From positions 2,108,001-2,172,000 of the forward strand of contig JACCLO010000010.1 in assembly GCA_029448655.1 (NCBI GenBank): a stretch of 64,000 nucleotides of DNA. Direction: 5' to 3'. This document shows, piece by piece, positions 22,124 through 32,800 of this stretch. This DNA comes from Wolfiporia cocos. Lineage: Eukaryota; Basidiomycota; Agaricomycetes; Polyporales; Phaeolaceae. The position numbers and the translations under genes were made by a program. Below the pieces are notes generated by a model. The model was not told where the DNA came from. It saw only the letters and a program-made list of their open reading frames with translations, and did not search any database. The first letter of the stretch is position 1. Each line of letters opens with the position of its first letter.

Positions 22124-23440
22124 CTATAGATTTCCGAGCTCGTAAATGTAGTAAAGGAAGTCCATCTCAGAGATGTTGGCACCGTATGGTGCCAACGTCG
22201 ACGTGAACTCCTCGCGAGAATTGGAGTAGGTGATAGCCTGAACGATTCTCAGGCGTGTCTCCGTATCGTACCCGTGAGTCTCTATGTAATAGTCAGTAAG
22301 CAGTCCGAGCGACGCAATAGGAATATCGCGCAGAGCTGGGCGCTGCCCTGTGTGAACACGGGTGACTTCGCGAAACCCTCGTTCGACGTAGTGCACCCAC
22401 TCTGCGGGCTGTAGAAGTTGCTCGGCCCCCCTATCTGTACTGCGCGGTGGCGGGGGAAGGAAGTGCTGGGTGTAGGGTCGTATCATGTCCTGCTCGCACG
22501 TACGAATGGGGAGATGAGGGGCCGCGGGCGCATGGACGACCGCGGGACGAGACGTTGCGTGCGCGTGTGTGTTGACAGTTGTGTTGCGAGGCATTGCGTG
22601 AACAGGAAGATGGCGAACATATGCTGCTTGCGATTCGGCACGACCTTGGGGACGCTGGCGAGCCGTCCCGGAGCTCTGGGACACGCTTTCCCCGAGAGAT
22701 AATCCTGTGATTGTTAACAATGTAATCATGTGGCTTGGAACACACATACATCAAGGTATACACACCTGACATCTGGGACATCACGTTGTCTAACCCTTCT
22801 GTTGCAGCTTCTAGACATGTCATAAATTCATAAGTCTGCAACACAACCTGCTAACGACGCACCGTCCACGTTCTCCGAAATATCGGTAACGTTTCCTCCT
22901 ACGTTAAGCGACTCTGCACCTTTGTAGCAGTAATATTTGATCGCGTCGGCAAGCGTTTTGAAAGATTTGTGTTGCTGGCCAGAGAAGCCATGGGTAAGGG
23001 GGTAGACTTGATCCCTGATGGTCGATAGGTTCAAGAATATATTGCATGCAATATAATGTCTTACCACTTGAAGAATATACCAGTTTTGCGTCCATATAAA
23101 ACTACATGAAAACTCTTGACGTCGAGAAGACCTTTGATGATGCCGAGTGCCCGGGAGTCATGCAAATTCTCGACGATCTGCGTAACGATATGCGCCGGAG
23201 GATCATCGGTCATCGCGGATTTGAAGTGCTTCTCTTGAATATGGTAGAGCTTCTCCGCTTCTGTTTGATTGTTGCAATGAATGACGATCGGAAACGGATA
23301 GGGCCAGTGCTTCTCAGCAAGTCCTCGTGGGCTGTCGAGCAAACGTCAACCTTCACGCCATTTGCCATAATAATATGCACTTACCGGACGTCGTAAATTC
23401 CAGGTTGGGAGCCTCCAAGAACTACACAAGGGCCAGACAT
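22124..23440 (-). CDS. passenger gene with two viroplasmin/RNase H1-like hybrid-binding modules
   Basis: Exon 1 starts at 23440 (MSGPCVVLGGSQPGIYDVR). After an intron ending near 23338 it continues RPRGLAEKHWPYPF and IHCNNQTEAEKLYHIQ, and later FHVVLYGRKTGIFFKW. A further intron leads to LTHGFSGQQHKSFKTLADAIKYY. The pattern 'VVxxGRxxGIFxxW ... GFSGxxHKxFKTLxxAIKYY' matches the hybrid-binding domain shared by RNase H1 N termini and caulimovirus viroplasmin, and the first exon looks like the start of a second, divergent copy. The C-terminal 200 residues (WVHYVERGFREV, SLGLLTDYYIETHGYDTETRLRIV) are unidentified. No RNase H catalytic core is present. RNA:DNA hybrid or dsRNA binding is inference from the family. 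Confidence 0.65.
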
Positions 23441-23482
23441 GTTGAGTAACAGCAATAGTGAGTGTGACTGAAATGAGACGTG

Positions 23483-23636
23483 AGGCGAGCGAGATGGTAG
23501 TGGGGAGTGGACGCTGATCGAGCTGAGACGCGACTCGCGACTCGCGACTCATGCTCTCCACTGAGCATGAGTCGCGAGTCGCGAGTCGCGTCTCAGCTCG
23601 ATCAGCGTCCACTCCCCACTACCATCTCGCTCGCCT
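23483..23636. repeat. perfect 74-bp inverted repeat with 6-nt loop
   Basis: Bases 23483-23556 are the exact reverse complement of 23563-23636 around the loop tccact. The arms contain a tandem run of cgcgactcg units. It lies 43 bp upstream of the passenger gene start (23440) and about 190 bp beyond the transposase stop. Perfect identity of the arms implies recent origin or ongoing correction. Confidence 0.95.
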
Positions 23637-23825
23637 GCTGCGTCCCTTTTGGCCACATGCAAAATTGGATGCTATTTGAGCTTGTTCTATGTCTGAACAC
23701 ATAAGATGACAATTTATTAGCTTAGAAAATGAATAACCCAAGTTCTCGTGAGTTGATTGAATGCAGCAATGCAATATGTGAGAAGCAGCCGCCTCACCAC
23801 TAATTCAAGGATTGTTTGAGTGCAA

Positions 23826-26800
23826 CTACATGGCAAGGTTACATACAAAATCCACTAGTGCATCCACTTCCGCTTCTCCCTCGTCGTCTTCGTCTCCCTC
23901 GTCATCTGAAATTCTTGTCTCTACACTAACCTCGCCCTCTGCCCTGCTTCCGCCTGTCTCTACTCGAGTAGCGATCCTGCCCACTCGCGCTGCACTCTCT
24001 GCCGCTTTATCTGTCTGCGCGAGCAATACACCACCAATCGCCGCATCCCCTTTACGAGCACCAGGGCTCGGCGTGCCGGTGAAGCCCTTTAACGCGTATA
24101 ACTGTTGAAGTCGCTTGAGATGGCGTGCGTTGATATTGCGACGGCGTTCGCAGTATTCAGCAACCGCGCCATAAATTTGAGAGCCTTCGGACTTCAAGTG
24201 GTTCAATATCCTCGTAAAATGCGCGTCTTCGTCGCAAATAGACGTATGTAATCGATGCGCCTCAATATTGCAACGCGTTAATTCCTCGCGAGCGCGATCG
24301 AGCCTACGAGCCTGTCTCATTGTTTCTCGGATAGCGGGTCTTGTCCAGGGCTTGTCACGAACGTCATTTCGAGTGTCCTGTAGTAAATGGAATTCATCAA
24401 GGAAGCTATAGTGAGATACCTGCTCCCAATCCACTGTAGGCATCGGTGGATCCAAGCTGAGGGCCGCTCTATTGTATACTTTGACAGCATTCCGAATTGC
24501 CTTAGAACGAGCTTGTAAAGACTTGGCGATATGAGTGCGGACGCGATATCCTGCACAACCGCGTCAGATAAGTGGCGATGTTGAACAGCTAAATACTCAC
24601 CCGATCGCGCGATATTCATCTTGTGCAACTCGAACAGACGTTGTATGACAAGGCGGTGAAGGTTTTCTAATGCGCGGTGATACTGTCGTGTTGCCATATA
24701 CTTCAATGTTTCCGTATACTCATAATCTGTGACCTCCCATCGCTTGGCAATACCCAACTGCGCCTCCATCTCTGTGACCTCACGCGTGAGCGTCGCTTGG
24801 CGTTCGCGTAGATATTTGCGCCTGGTCTCGAGTTTCCGGGTACGCGATGTATCAGCATTGTAATCGACCGCACTTGTTGTAGGCGGGGCAAAACGAATTT
24901 CTGCGGGCGCGGTACGATAGAATTGGGTCGATACGCCCTCAAGCTCCGCGGTTGTCGCACGTAACTCTTGTAACGCCTCGACGTACGCTATCGCGTGAAC
25001 ATGTTCGGCGGACTCGCTCCCGAGCTGCTGAAAGTATGCGCGTTCTTCTTCGTGCCAGGCATCAATTTCATTTCGAGTGATTTTGAGTGACCTCATGGCT
25101 TCATCCAGTGCAAGGGATTCGGATTCTATCATGTCCAAGGCCTGCTTATAGTTATTGAGGATCATTGTAGACAGGTTTGTGTACTTCTCATCATCCCATT
25201 GTCGGAAATAAGTGTCGATAAGGAGGCGGCGCCGATATGCTGACGCATGACGCGTAATCGACGCAAGACTGTTGGAAGAGCTGAATATACGTTCGAGGGT
25301 CTCCAAATCCTCTATCCCGGCGCCCTCAATTACATTGGGGTGGTTTCGCGTCTGGCATGGATAACAGTGAGTATATCCATGGAATGCATTTACACAGCAT
25401 CGGCATCCGTTGGATTGCCATCGCGACCCCAGTGAGCTGCGCCTGATCGTGCCCTCAAATTCGCATCCTATGTCGTATCCGACAAGAACGCGGTCTCCGA
25501 ATACTTCAAGTACCTTGGAGATTGTAGAGAGGGGATACTTGGCACTGATAAAATGTCAGAAAGTAGACAGAAAATAAAATAGTACTTACAGTTCGCCACT
25601 TTGTATCATATCAGTAATCCACAGTATAAAACCGTGCCGACAGGCACTGGCAAAAATTCCACACTCATCAAAAATGCCCCACATTCTCTTTTTTTCATCG
25701 GACGCTGCCGCCTTCCAATTCTTGGTACAAGGTTCATATGCTGACCCATCCGCCGCGCCGTCGGTCGGATCACCCTCGCCGCCCTGAGCGACGTCATCCT
25801 CGTCTTCGCTATCATTTTCTGATGGGTTGTTTCGCGGCTGCCTACGGGATTGGACCTCGTCCGCGAAGCGGTCGACGTAGGACTGTGGTAGGTAATAATC
25901 GCTGTCTTCGAAGACGCGTACATCGCCCCGCATACGTCCGTTGATGGTAGCCAGACGTTTCAAAGAATTGTTGCCGTCCATACAGATGAGCCGCTTCCAT
26001 TTCATGGGTGGCTCGCCATCAAGCTAAAGTTAATTAGTATGCGAATAGACAGATCGGCAACAACGTACCTCATATCCGCAAGCCGGACACGCGTAGAGAG
26101 CACGCCAGTTGGGCGTATCGCGTCCTAATGCAGCTAGAACCTGCTTGTCTACTATACGCCGCATGCGCAGATATATGTCAAACGCGTCTGAAATGGCGGT
26201 CCTCAATTCTTGTCTGTATGGAGTCTGAACATAGAGTGAGTAACCGACAGTTCTGAACTGATTCTCTCCTACCTTGTACAAATAGCAGATCACTTTACAG
26301 ACAGATTCAATACTAAGAGAGGCTTTGAAAAGTCTCAGAGAAAACATAAGCTCCAGAGTCCTTAATGATATCGCCAGCGAGGGATTAATCGGGGTCGTGC
26401 CGAGGTACCCATACATGACGATTGCCTCCGCAACAGAGCGCGCCTCAGGAGGGCGCCGGATATGGACGGACGTTTCTAAAGAGTATATATCGAAAACGTT
26501 GATCTCGAAGTCATAACGCGAAGGTAGCAGATCGGCATTCGGTCTGCAATCGGAATACCGCCAGTCGACGTACGCCTCCGTGATCTCCGGGAGTACAAGC
26601 CGCCAATTTTCGTCCATGTTTTGCGTGCGCTGACGCCAAGTACGCCCATCGTTCCTCTTCCTCAGCTTGTACAGCCTGCTAAGATTAGTTGAAGGACGAG
26701 TCAAGCACTTTGCTACGCACCGCGATCCTGCAATGTCCCGTAGCGCATACATGAAGTCCGCATTATTTCTAACCTCGCCTGGAAGGGTCTCCCACTCCTC

Positions 26801-27114
26801 ATCATCCTGCAAAGCGTCGCCCATCCAATCATGAATTGATGTCGTGTCGTCGATATCCATTGGCTGATTGTCGCCACACATTTCAGCGAGCGCCTTGCGC
26901 GATTGGGGACCAAGTGCTGATGCAGACGTAAAATCGCGAAATACAGAAGAAATATGTATTACGCACCGGAAAGACACATCTCGTAACGCTCTCTAACTCT
27001 TTTCCTCTCCTTGAATAGTTCGCGCTGGTTCATGACCTTACTTACTGAGGACTTGCCTATGCCTTGCCCACAAGACACCGTAGCCTTACGAGAGAGCCCC
27101 CTGCGATTGCTCAT
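23826..27114 (-). CDS. KDZ transposase
   Basis: A multi-exon gene from an ATG at 27114 to a stop at 23826-23828. Exons I can place: 27114-26967, 26916-26721, 26678-26273, then further exons to 25589 and on. Hallmarks in order: an N-terminal basic segment; a region of the Cys-cluster (CxC) type (YVDWRYSDC, INPSLAISLRTLELMF, LYACPACGYE); the catalytic block LICMDGNNSLKR with its aspartate; DECGIFASACRHGFILW; VGYDIGCEF; and FHGYTHCYPCQ followed by GAGIEDLETLERIFSSSN. The C-terminal coiled region ends in an acidic tail (EVSVETRISDDEGDEDD). Frames join across GT..AG introns and I see no premature stop. A LINE sits about 125 bp upstream of the ATG, so expression may be affected. Confidence 0.9.
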
Positions 27115-27225
27115 GGAGATATATACAGCAAGTAGTATTTAGAAGGAAAGCAGGAACAGAGAAAGCCCTCAGAAGCAGCGCGCACGCTCAGGCTTAGGGA
27201 AGACGAGCACTTCGCACAATGTATT

Positions 27226-27239
27226 ATTACAGCACGTGA
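27226..27239 (+). repeat. left target-site duplication of the LINE
   Basis: ATTACAGCACGTGA here is repeated exactly at 30534-30547, after the poly(A) tail. Confidence 0.95.
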
Positions 27240-30200
27240 GAGGCCTTTGAAGCCCAACTCATGCTGGCCCCGCCCCCATCTCAATACACTACCCATGCAG
27301 ATGTCGACCGGGGCAGCGACCTCCTCCTTGCAGCATTCATGAATGCCACTTCCTCGTCAATGCCCAAACGGAAGTGCAATCCACTCCGATGGGCACGGTG
27401 GTGGAATGCTGACTGCGACCGGGCCATAGCCGCAATTCGGAATGCCAGCGCTCATGACCGAGCCCAGCTACATGCTCAATTTCGTCGCACAGTCCGTCGT
27501 GCCAAGCAGGACTGGGCTATGGAGACCTTGCAAGAGATACAGTCCTCGGATCCATGGTCGCTGGCAAAGTGGGCAGCGGGTACCCGCCGCAACCGTTTGG
27601 GGCCCATTCAAGGCCCGAATGGGCTGCTGACTGACAACGTGGATAAGGCTCGTGTTTTTGCTGACACCTTTTTCCCTCAGATTGCTCCACCTGTAGAGAT
27701 TCACCTCCCTGACGATCCAGAACCCCTCCCCCCACGCCCGTGCCATCCCATCACTGCACCGGAGGTTGCTGCTGCCCTGGCGGACACCTCAAACACGACT
27801 GCTCCGGGGATCTCAGGCACCACCTGGCGTCTCATAAAATGGGCAATGAGATCCCCGGCAGCTCCACACCTGGTACGCTTCCTCAATGCCTCCCTTCAGC
27901 TGGGCCACCTTCCCCGCAATCTCAAAACAGCAGTGGTTGTGGTGCTTCCCAAACCAAAAAAGTCAGACTACACTGCTGCCAAGTCATATCGCCCCATCTC
28001 CCTGATGGAGTGCCTCAGCAAACTCCTGGAGAAGATAGTAGCACGCCGCCTCATGTATGAAGTTGGCAAGTACAACCTCATCCCCACCAACCAATTTGGC
28101 GGGCGCGATAAGTCCTCTGTTATTGATGCAGGACTTGCACTGGTGCACGATGTACAAAGTGCATGGAAAGGGGGTAATGTTGTTTCCCTGTTGACGCTTG
28201 ACATCTCTGGCTACTTCAACAATGTCAACCATGCCCGCCTGCTACATACCCTGAAGCTTCTAGGTTTCAGTGTAGCAGTTGTGGAATGGGTATCCTCGTT
28301 CCTTGCGGATCGCACGGTTTGCATTCGCACTGATAATGCCATCAGTGACCCCTATCCGGTGGCGGGTGTAGGCATTCCGCAAGGCTCGCCTATCTCCCCT
28401 ATCCTGTCCACCATATACTCTCTGCCTGCACTGACTGCTCTCGATCCGGGGCTTTTTCCACAGACATGCATAAAAGCCTATGTCGATGACATGGGGCTCT
28501 CTGCTGCTGGTCCCAGCCTGGATGTCACCACTGATCAGCTCGAGCGTGCCTTTCCTGTTGTCGTGGACAGGCTCACCCGCATTGGCCTGTCTGTCGACCT
28601 CGTGAAATCGGACCTTGTGCACTTCACCCGCCGTCGTGTGGACCCCAACTTGCACCCCCATGTCACCATTGCCCTACCGAACCTTCCCCCCCATGTTGTT
28701 CCCCCATCACCTGTGATACGGTGGTTGGGATTTTGGCTGGACACTCGCCTCACCTTCCGCCACCACATCTCAGTCATGGCAAGCAGGGCTCTCTCCACTA
28801 TCTCCGCTCTGCGCATTTTGGCCAACACCATCCGGGGGCTCTCAATCGCCCCTGCTCGCCTCCTCTACACATCCACAGTCCTACCAGTACTCGCTTTTGG
28901 TGCCCCACTCTACTATACCGGACGCCGCCAGAAGTCTCTCATCCGACCCCTTGAACGTGCCCAGGCAGCCGGTCTCCGTTGGCTCCTGGGTGCATTCCGA
29001 ACCTCTCCCATCCCCGAACTCCACCACATTGCTGCCATCCTACCTATCCCCCTCCTACTCCGCCGCATCTCCACCAACGCCGCCATCCGCATCCACACGC
29101 TCCCCACGTCAGCCCAAATTCGAACACGCCTACCTCCCCCCTGGCCCCTTCCACGGAACCAGACAGCCCCCTACCCATTATCAGATACTATAGTTAGACG
29201 TAGCAGACACCCCCTTACGATAGTTCATCACCTCGCTTCCCTTATACCTGTAGATGCCGAGACCACTGACCCGTACTATACAGCACCCTGGGAACGACAA
29301 CACGGCTGGGGAGAACGGTTGCAAGCTGACGTTCCGGACTCACGGCTGACCAAGGACCAACGCAAGGCGTACATCGACGGGCTGCAGACGATGCTTGCCC
29401 GGGGCCGAACGGACCCCTCCACCCTCTTCATCTTCACCGACGGATCCCGGCGGCGCGCTGGCCGGCCACACCGCCTGACAGGAGCGGGCTACGCCGCGTA
29501 TCTTGCGGGCGCAGAGGTTCGCAGCAGTCAACTGGGGCTCGGCCGAAAAGCCAGTATCTACGATGCAGAACTCCTCGCTTTGGCCGCTGCAGCTTTCGCC
29601 CTACCGGCCCTCCTTGCTCGCCACCCGACTGTTTGCACGGTCTATTTCCTGGCGGACAATCAAGCCGCCCTTCGGGCAGCACCGGACACCACAGACCACC
29701 CGGGACAAACATTGTCCATCCTCTTCCGAAAACACCTCGATGAGGCTCTGCGAACCCACGCCGCCCTCTCAGTCCACCTACGGTGGTGCCCCAGCCACAG
29801 CGGAGTCCAGGGAAACGAGCGCGCAGATAGCCTGGCAAGGCAGGCAGTTACGTGCCGGTCAGTCGTCCCGCCCTCCCTATCATGGCTCAGAGAGCACAAT
29901 CGGGCAAAAGCGCTGCAGCGCTGGAAAGCGGACTGGGCCGGCCGCCCACACACAAACGCAGCAGGCGTCGCCCTGACCGACGCCCCATCACTCCGACTCT
30001 CCCGTTTTCACCGGACCTACACAGGGCCCCGACACGTACATGCTCGCATTGTCCAGCTTAGCCTTGGCCACGGCCATTTCGGGGAATACTACCGCCGTTT
30101 CGTCCCGTCTGAGTCCCCTCACTGCCCATGTGACGGGACAACCCTGCAGACACGGGAGCACATCCTCGTTGACTGCCCCCTGCATGCTGATGCACGCCAC

Positions 30201-30533
30201 CACCTGCGCGCCGCCTCCCAATCGCTGAACGTCCGCGTCCTTCTGTCCACGCCGAAGGGCCTCAACGCCATCGCGCTGTTCCTCAAGGCCACTACGGCAT
30301 TCGCGAAGTCCGCAGCCCCCCCTACCGTTGTTGTCGACCCAGGGTAAGTCCCGCATGGAGACCTACCTGAACTCCCTTAGATACCATCGCATTCGCACCT
30401 CCCTACACATGGTCTACCGAACGCATAACCCTATCCGCCCCATCCCAAAAGCCCCGCCTTCCGCCCACTAATGCCGCATTTAGTCGTAGTTACTTGACGC
30501 GGGATACAAATGTACTTAAAAAAAAAAAAAAAA
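27240..30533 (+). mobile_element. 5'-truncated non-LTR retrotransposon (LINE), Tad1/I-like
   Basis: The element runs from just after the 14-bp duplication to an 18-A tail (about 30518-30533), with the duplication repeated at 30534-30547. The endonuclease and first ORF are missing, as usual for incomplete target-primed reverse transcription. The remaining ORF is open throughout, so the insertion is recent. It lies head to head with the KDZ transposase, in its likely promoter region. Confidence 0.95.
27261..30347 (+). CDS. LINE ORF2 remainder: reverse transcriptase, RNase H and zinc knuckle
   Basis: An uninterrupted frame of 1028 codons. The frame is already open from 27240, so the ATG at 27261 is an internal methionine of a truncated ORF2. 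RT motifs: KSYRPISLMECLSKLLEKIV, VVSLLTLDISGYFNNVNH (first aspartate), GIPQGSPISPIL, and the catalytic AYVDD. A full RNase H domain follows at about residues 715-850: IFTDGSRRR, YDAELLALAAA, LADNQAAL and SGVQGNERADSLARQAV carry the D-E-D-D acids. A C-terminal CCHC knuckle is CPCDGTTLQTREHILVDC. RNase H downstream of RT fits the Tad1/I group of LINEs. No apurinic endonuclease is present. It may still supply RT activity if transcribed from outside. Confidence 0.92.
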   Translation: MLAPPPSQYTTHADVDRGSDLLLAAFMNATSSSMPKRKCNPLRWARWWNADCDRAIAAIRNASAHDRAQLHAQFRRTVRRAKQDWAMETLQEIQSSDPWSLAKWAAGTRRNRLGPIQGPNGLLTDNVDKARVFADTFFPQIAPPVEIHLPDDPEPLPPRPCHPITAPEVAAALADTSNTTAPGISGTTWRLIKWAMRSPAAPHLVRFLNASLQLGHLPRNLKTAVVVVLPKPKKSDYTAAKSYRPISLMECLSKLLEKIVARRLMYEVGKYNLIPTNQFGGRDKSSVIDAGLALVHDVQSAWKGGNVVSLLTLDISGYFNNVNHARLLHTLKLLGFSVAVVEWVSSFLADRTVCIRTDNAISDPYPVAGVGIPQGSPISPILSTIYSLPALTALDPGLFPQTCIKAYVDDMGLSAAGPSLDVTTDQLERAFPVVVDRLTRIGLSVDLVKSDLVHFTRRRVDPNLHPHVTIALPNLPPHVVPPSPVIRWLGFWLDTRLTFRHHISVMASRALSTISALRILANTIRGLSIAPARLLYTSTVLPVLAFGAPLYYTGRRQKSLIRPLERAQAAGLRWLLGAFRTSPIPELHHIAAILPIPLLLRRISTNAAIRIHTLPTSAQIRTRLPPPWPLPRNQTAPYPLSDTIVRRSRHPLTIVHHLASLIPVDAETTDPYYTAPWERQHGWGERLQADVPDSRLTKDQRKAYIDGLQTMLARGRTDPSTLFIFTDGSRRRAGRPHRLTGAGYAAYLAGAEVRSSQLGLGRKASIYDAELLALAAAAFALPALLARHPTVCTVYFLADNQAALRAAPDTTDHPGQTLSILFRKHLDEALRTHAALSVHLRWCPSHSGVQGNERADSLARQAVTCRSVVPPSLSWLREHNRAKALQRWKADWAGRPHTNAAGVALTDAPSLRLSRFHRTYTGPRHVHARIVQLSLGHGHFGEYYRRFVPSESPHCPCDGTTLQTREHILVDCPLHADARHHLRAASQSLNVRVLLSTPKGLNAIALFLKATTAFAKSAAPPTVVVDPG

Positions 30534-30701
30534 ATTACAGCACGTGATGGATAACGGAGATCAAAGACCTGGCGCTCCGAAAAGAAACGAAGCGCAAGAG
30601 ATCAATCGATCACGATCGGCGAGAAGTCAGGAACGTAGAGAACAATCAGTACAGCGAAAGAGACAAACTCGTCTTAGACAGATAGCGAATTCGATAGCAG
30701 C

Positions 30702-32132
30702 TTGGATTTTATCATTAGAGCCATCGGAGAGGTAGCCTAGATTCGCTAGGAGTGCTGGTGTTTGTACTGAGGTCGAGGGATGCATCGGAGATCGAGCAGA
30801 GCGCCCGTTAGATAAGATATGGTAAGCTGAGTTAGAAAACGCACCTGAAGAGATAGCTGGTGTCAGAGGACACCAGATTCGATGACAGCTTGGATTTTAT
30901 CATTAGAGCCATCGGAGAGGTAGCCTAGATTCGCTAGGAGTGCTGGTGTTTGTACTGAGGTCGAGGGATGCATCGGAGATCGAGCAGAGCGCCCGTTAGA
31001 TAAGATATGGTAAGCTGAATTAAAATACGCACTTGAACTTGAACTTGCGGTCGACGTAGGACTGTGGTAGGTAATAATCGCTGTCTTCGAAGACGCGTAG
31101 AGAGCACGCCAGTTGGGCGTACTAGGAGTGCTGGTGTTTGTACTGAGGTCGAGGGATGGATGGGAGATCGGACGGAGCGCCCGTTAGATAAGATATGGTA
31201 AGCTGAGTTAGAAAACGCACCTGAAGAGATAGCTGGTGTCAGAGGACACCAGATTCGATGACAGCTTGGATTTTATCATTAGAGCCATCGGAAAGCTAAG
31301 GTGAGCAAGAGAACACTCGGCATACGAAGGTTTGCTGAGCCATCTTGAGCCGATAAGATAGACGCGCGCCATCTGCGCCGATCACTAGGCGCCAACAGCC
31401 ACTGGAGGGCGCAGGCGCCGAGCGGTGCACGTGCTCCAGGGCGCGCGTCATCCACAAACCGGCCACCCATCCATCCCAAATATCAGTTCTATTTGAATTT
31501 AATTTCTACAATTGAATCTATAACGTTTGAGAACTATAGAAAGCAAAAAAATTCGCGTGAAATGATTGCCGTCGACGCGGGACCCGTGCTCATCGTGCGC
31601 TGCGGCGGCGGCAGGGCGCTTCCCCAGGCGCGATAGGGCGCTTCCCCGGGCGCGCGGCGTGCGGCTCATTAGGCGCTGACAGCCGCTAGGAGAGGCGCGC
31701 GCCAGGCTGCACGTGCCTCGGGCCGCCCGTCCCGCGTCATCCAAGGATTCGCCCGTCAATCCACCCCAAAGACCTCATATATTACGCAAATCGTTGTCAT
31801 AATCGTATTCAGACTATCTATTAACCTAGTAACGTAGAAAGAACCGTGCGAAAAGGCCGAGTATTGAGGTAGGAGCCGCGCTCATCGTGCGCGACGGCGG
31901 CGGCGAGGCGCCGAAGGGCGCGCGCGCGTCGTTGGGCGCGGGAATCCTGTGCCGAGCCGGCAGCGCCCCGTCGGCAGCGCTCACAGTACATGTTGTTATA
32001 AAAGGTAATTTCTCAAGCTACCTCAGGAGGAAACTGGCAGCACGCCTTGAACGCGAATTGTAAGCTAACTGGCTATGCGCGCCTCACGTGTAGGCCAAGC
32101 TAATTAGCTATCGATTGGGTAATGTACAGGTG
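30702..32132 (-). repeat. right terminal inverted repeat of the KDZ element
   Basis: The reverse complement of the left repeat, extended inward by an extra copy of the roughly 150-bp subrepeat, so it is slightly longer (about 1.43 kb). It holds the same transposase-derived patch at about 31048-31118. Confidence 0.88.
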
Positions 32133-32800
32133 CACACTACTTAGTTCCCTCTTACTGAGTAACGACTTGCTATACGGGACAACTTAGGGATGACACGATA
32201 CGTTGAGTATTTCCGTGTCACTTAGTATGAGCAGGTTACAAACGAAGTGAATAGTTCTAAGGCAACTACGCCTTAGAAGTCAAGCTTATATACATGGGAT
32301 GCAACAACCAGTAATGGTCTGCCCTAAAGCTAGACGGTCTGTGCGTGAGCCAGTAATGGCAAGCGTGTGCTTGTTTGGGCACCAGGTAATGAGTGGCCCA
32401 ATCATGTATGTGCTTTGGACTGTAGGTCCATGTTTGTGCTTTGTGGCAACAAACATTAGTCATCAGGTCAGGTGTATTTGCCCGGACCGCTGATGTAAAC
32501 CAGCTTAGTAGCGTGTTAAGATGCATCTGGTTGTCAGGTGACCATGTAGGTCATGTGTACCTAACCTAGGCAAGGTTTGGGTGGCTTATAACTATACAGT
32601 TATATGATCTGGTACCGTGGTAGAGCTTATCTAAGCTATTCTCACGGTCACGTGCTAATAAGCAATATTGTAGCCCCATAAGGGAACTATCATGTGATGC
32701 CTAAGCACCCGTGTGGCATGTGATAGTTAAGGCATAAAATGTGAAATATAATCCCAGACACGAGTCTTTTAGGTATGAAGACCCAGTAAAATCTGTGACA

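Larger units (their letters stand above)
18312..32132 (-). mobile_element. KDZ-type DNA transposon with long terminal inverted repeats
   Basis: The termini are inverted copies beginning CACCTGTACATTACCC. The flanks are an exact 8-bp duplication CACACTAC (18304-18311, 32133-32140), the length known for Zisupton-type elements. The element encodes a KDZ transposase and two passenger genes, all on the minus strand, and is itself invaded by a LINE at 27240-30533. Without the LINE it is about 10.5 kb. I found no TET/JBP dioxygenase, a cargo reported for some basidiomycete KDZ elements. Transposase, inverted repeats and duplication are all present and no stop is evident, so it may be mobile or recently so. 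Confidence 0.93.
17960..32220 (+). mobile_element. solo LTR (about 432 bp) split by the KDZ transposon
   Basis: Its text is 17960-18311 joined to 32141-32220. It starts TGTCACAG, ends CCGTGTCA, and is flanked by the exact duplication CTTAG (17955-17959, 32221-32225). It contains the sense TATA tgtatataaa (18185-18194) and the palindrome GCTGAGGT-cttaca-ACCTCAGC (18202-18223). Confidence 0.92.
17933..32800 (-). mobile_element. outer solo LTR (about 602 bp), split by three nested elements
   Basis: Its text is 17933-17959 joined to 32226-32800. On the plus strand it starts TGACAAG and ends ATCTGTGACA. It has the reversed promoter module: ctaaggcaactacgccttag (32260-32279), cttatatacatg, then gccctaaagctagacggtctgtgcg. 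Flanks are GTAGT (17928-17932) and GTATT (32801-32805), one mismatch, suggesting greater age than the nested elements. Confidence 0.7.

Noticed and set aside
23507..23704. Two mirror-image small ORFs over the palindrome
   Set aside because: They arise only because the palindrome reads the same on both strands.
18312..32132. TET/JBP dioxygenase cargo, as reported for some basidiomycete KDZ elements
   Set aside because: No HxD...H dioxygenase pattern was seen in any frame of the element.
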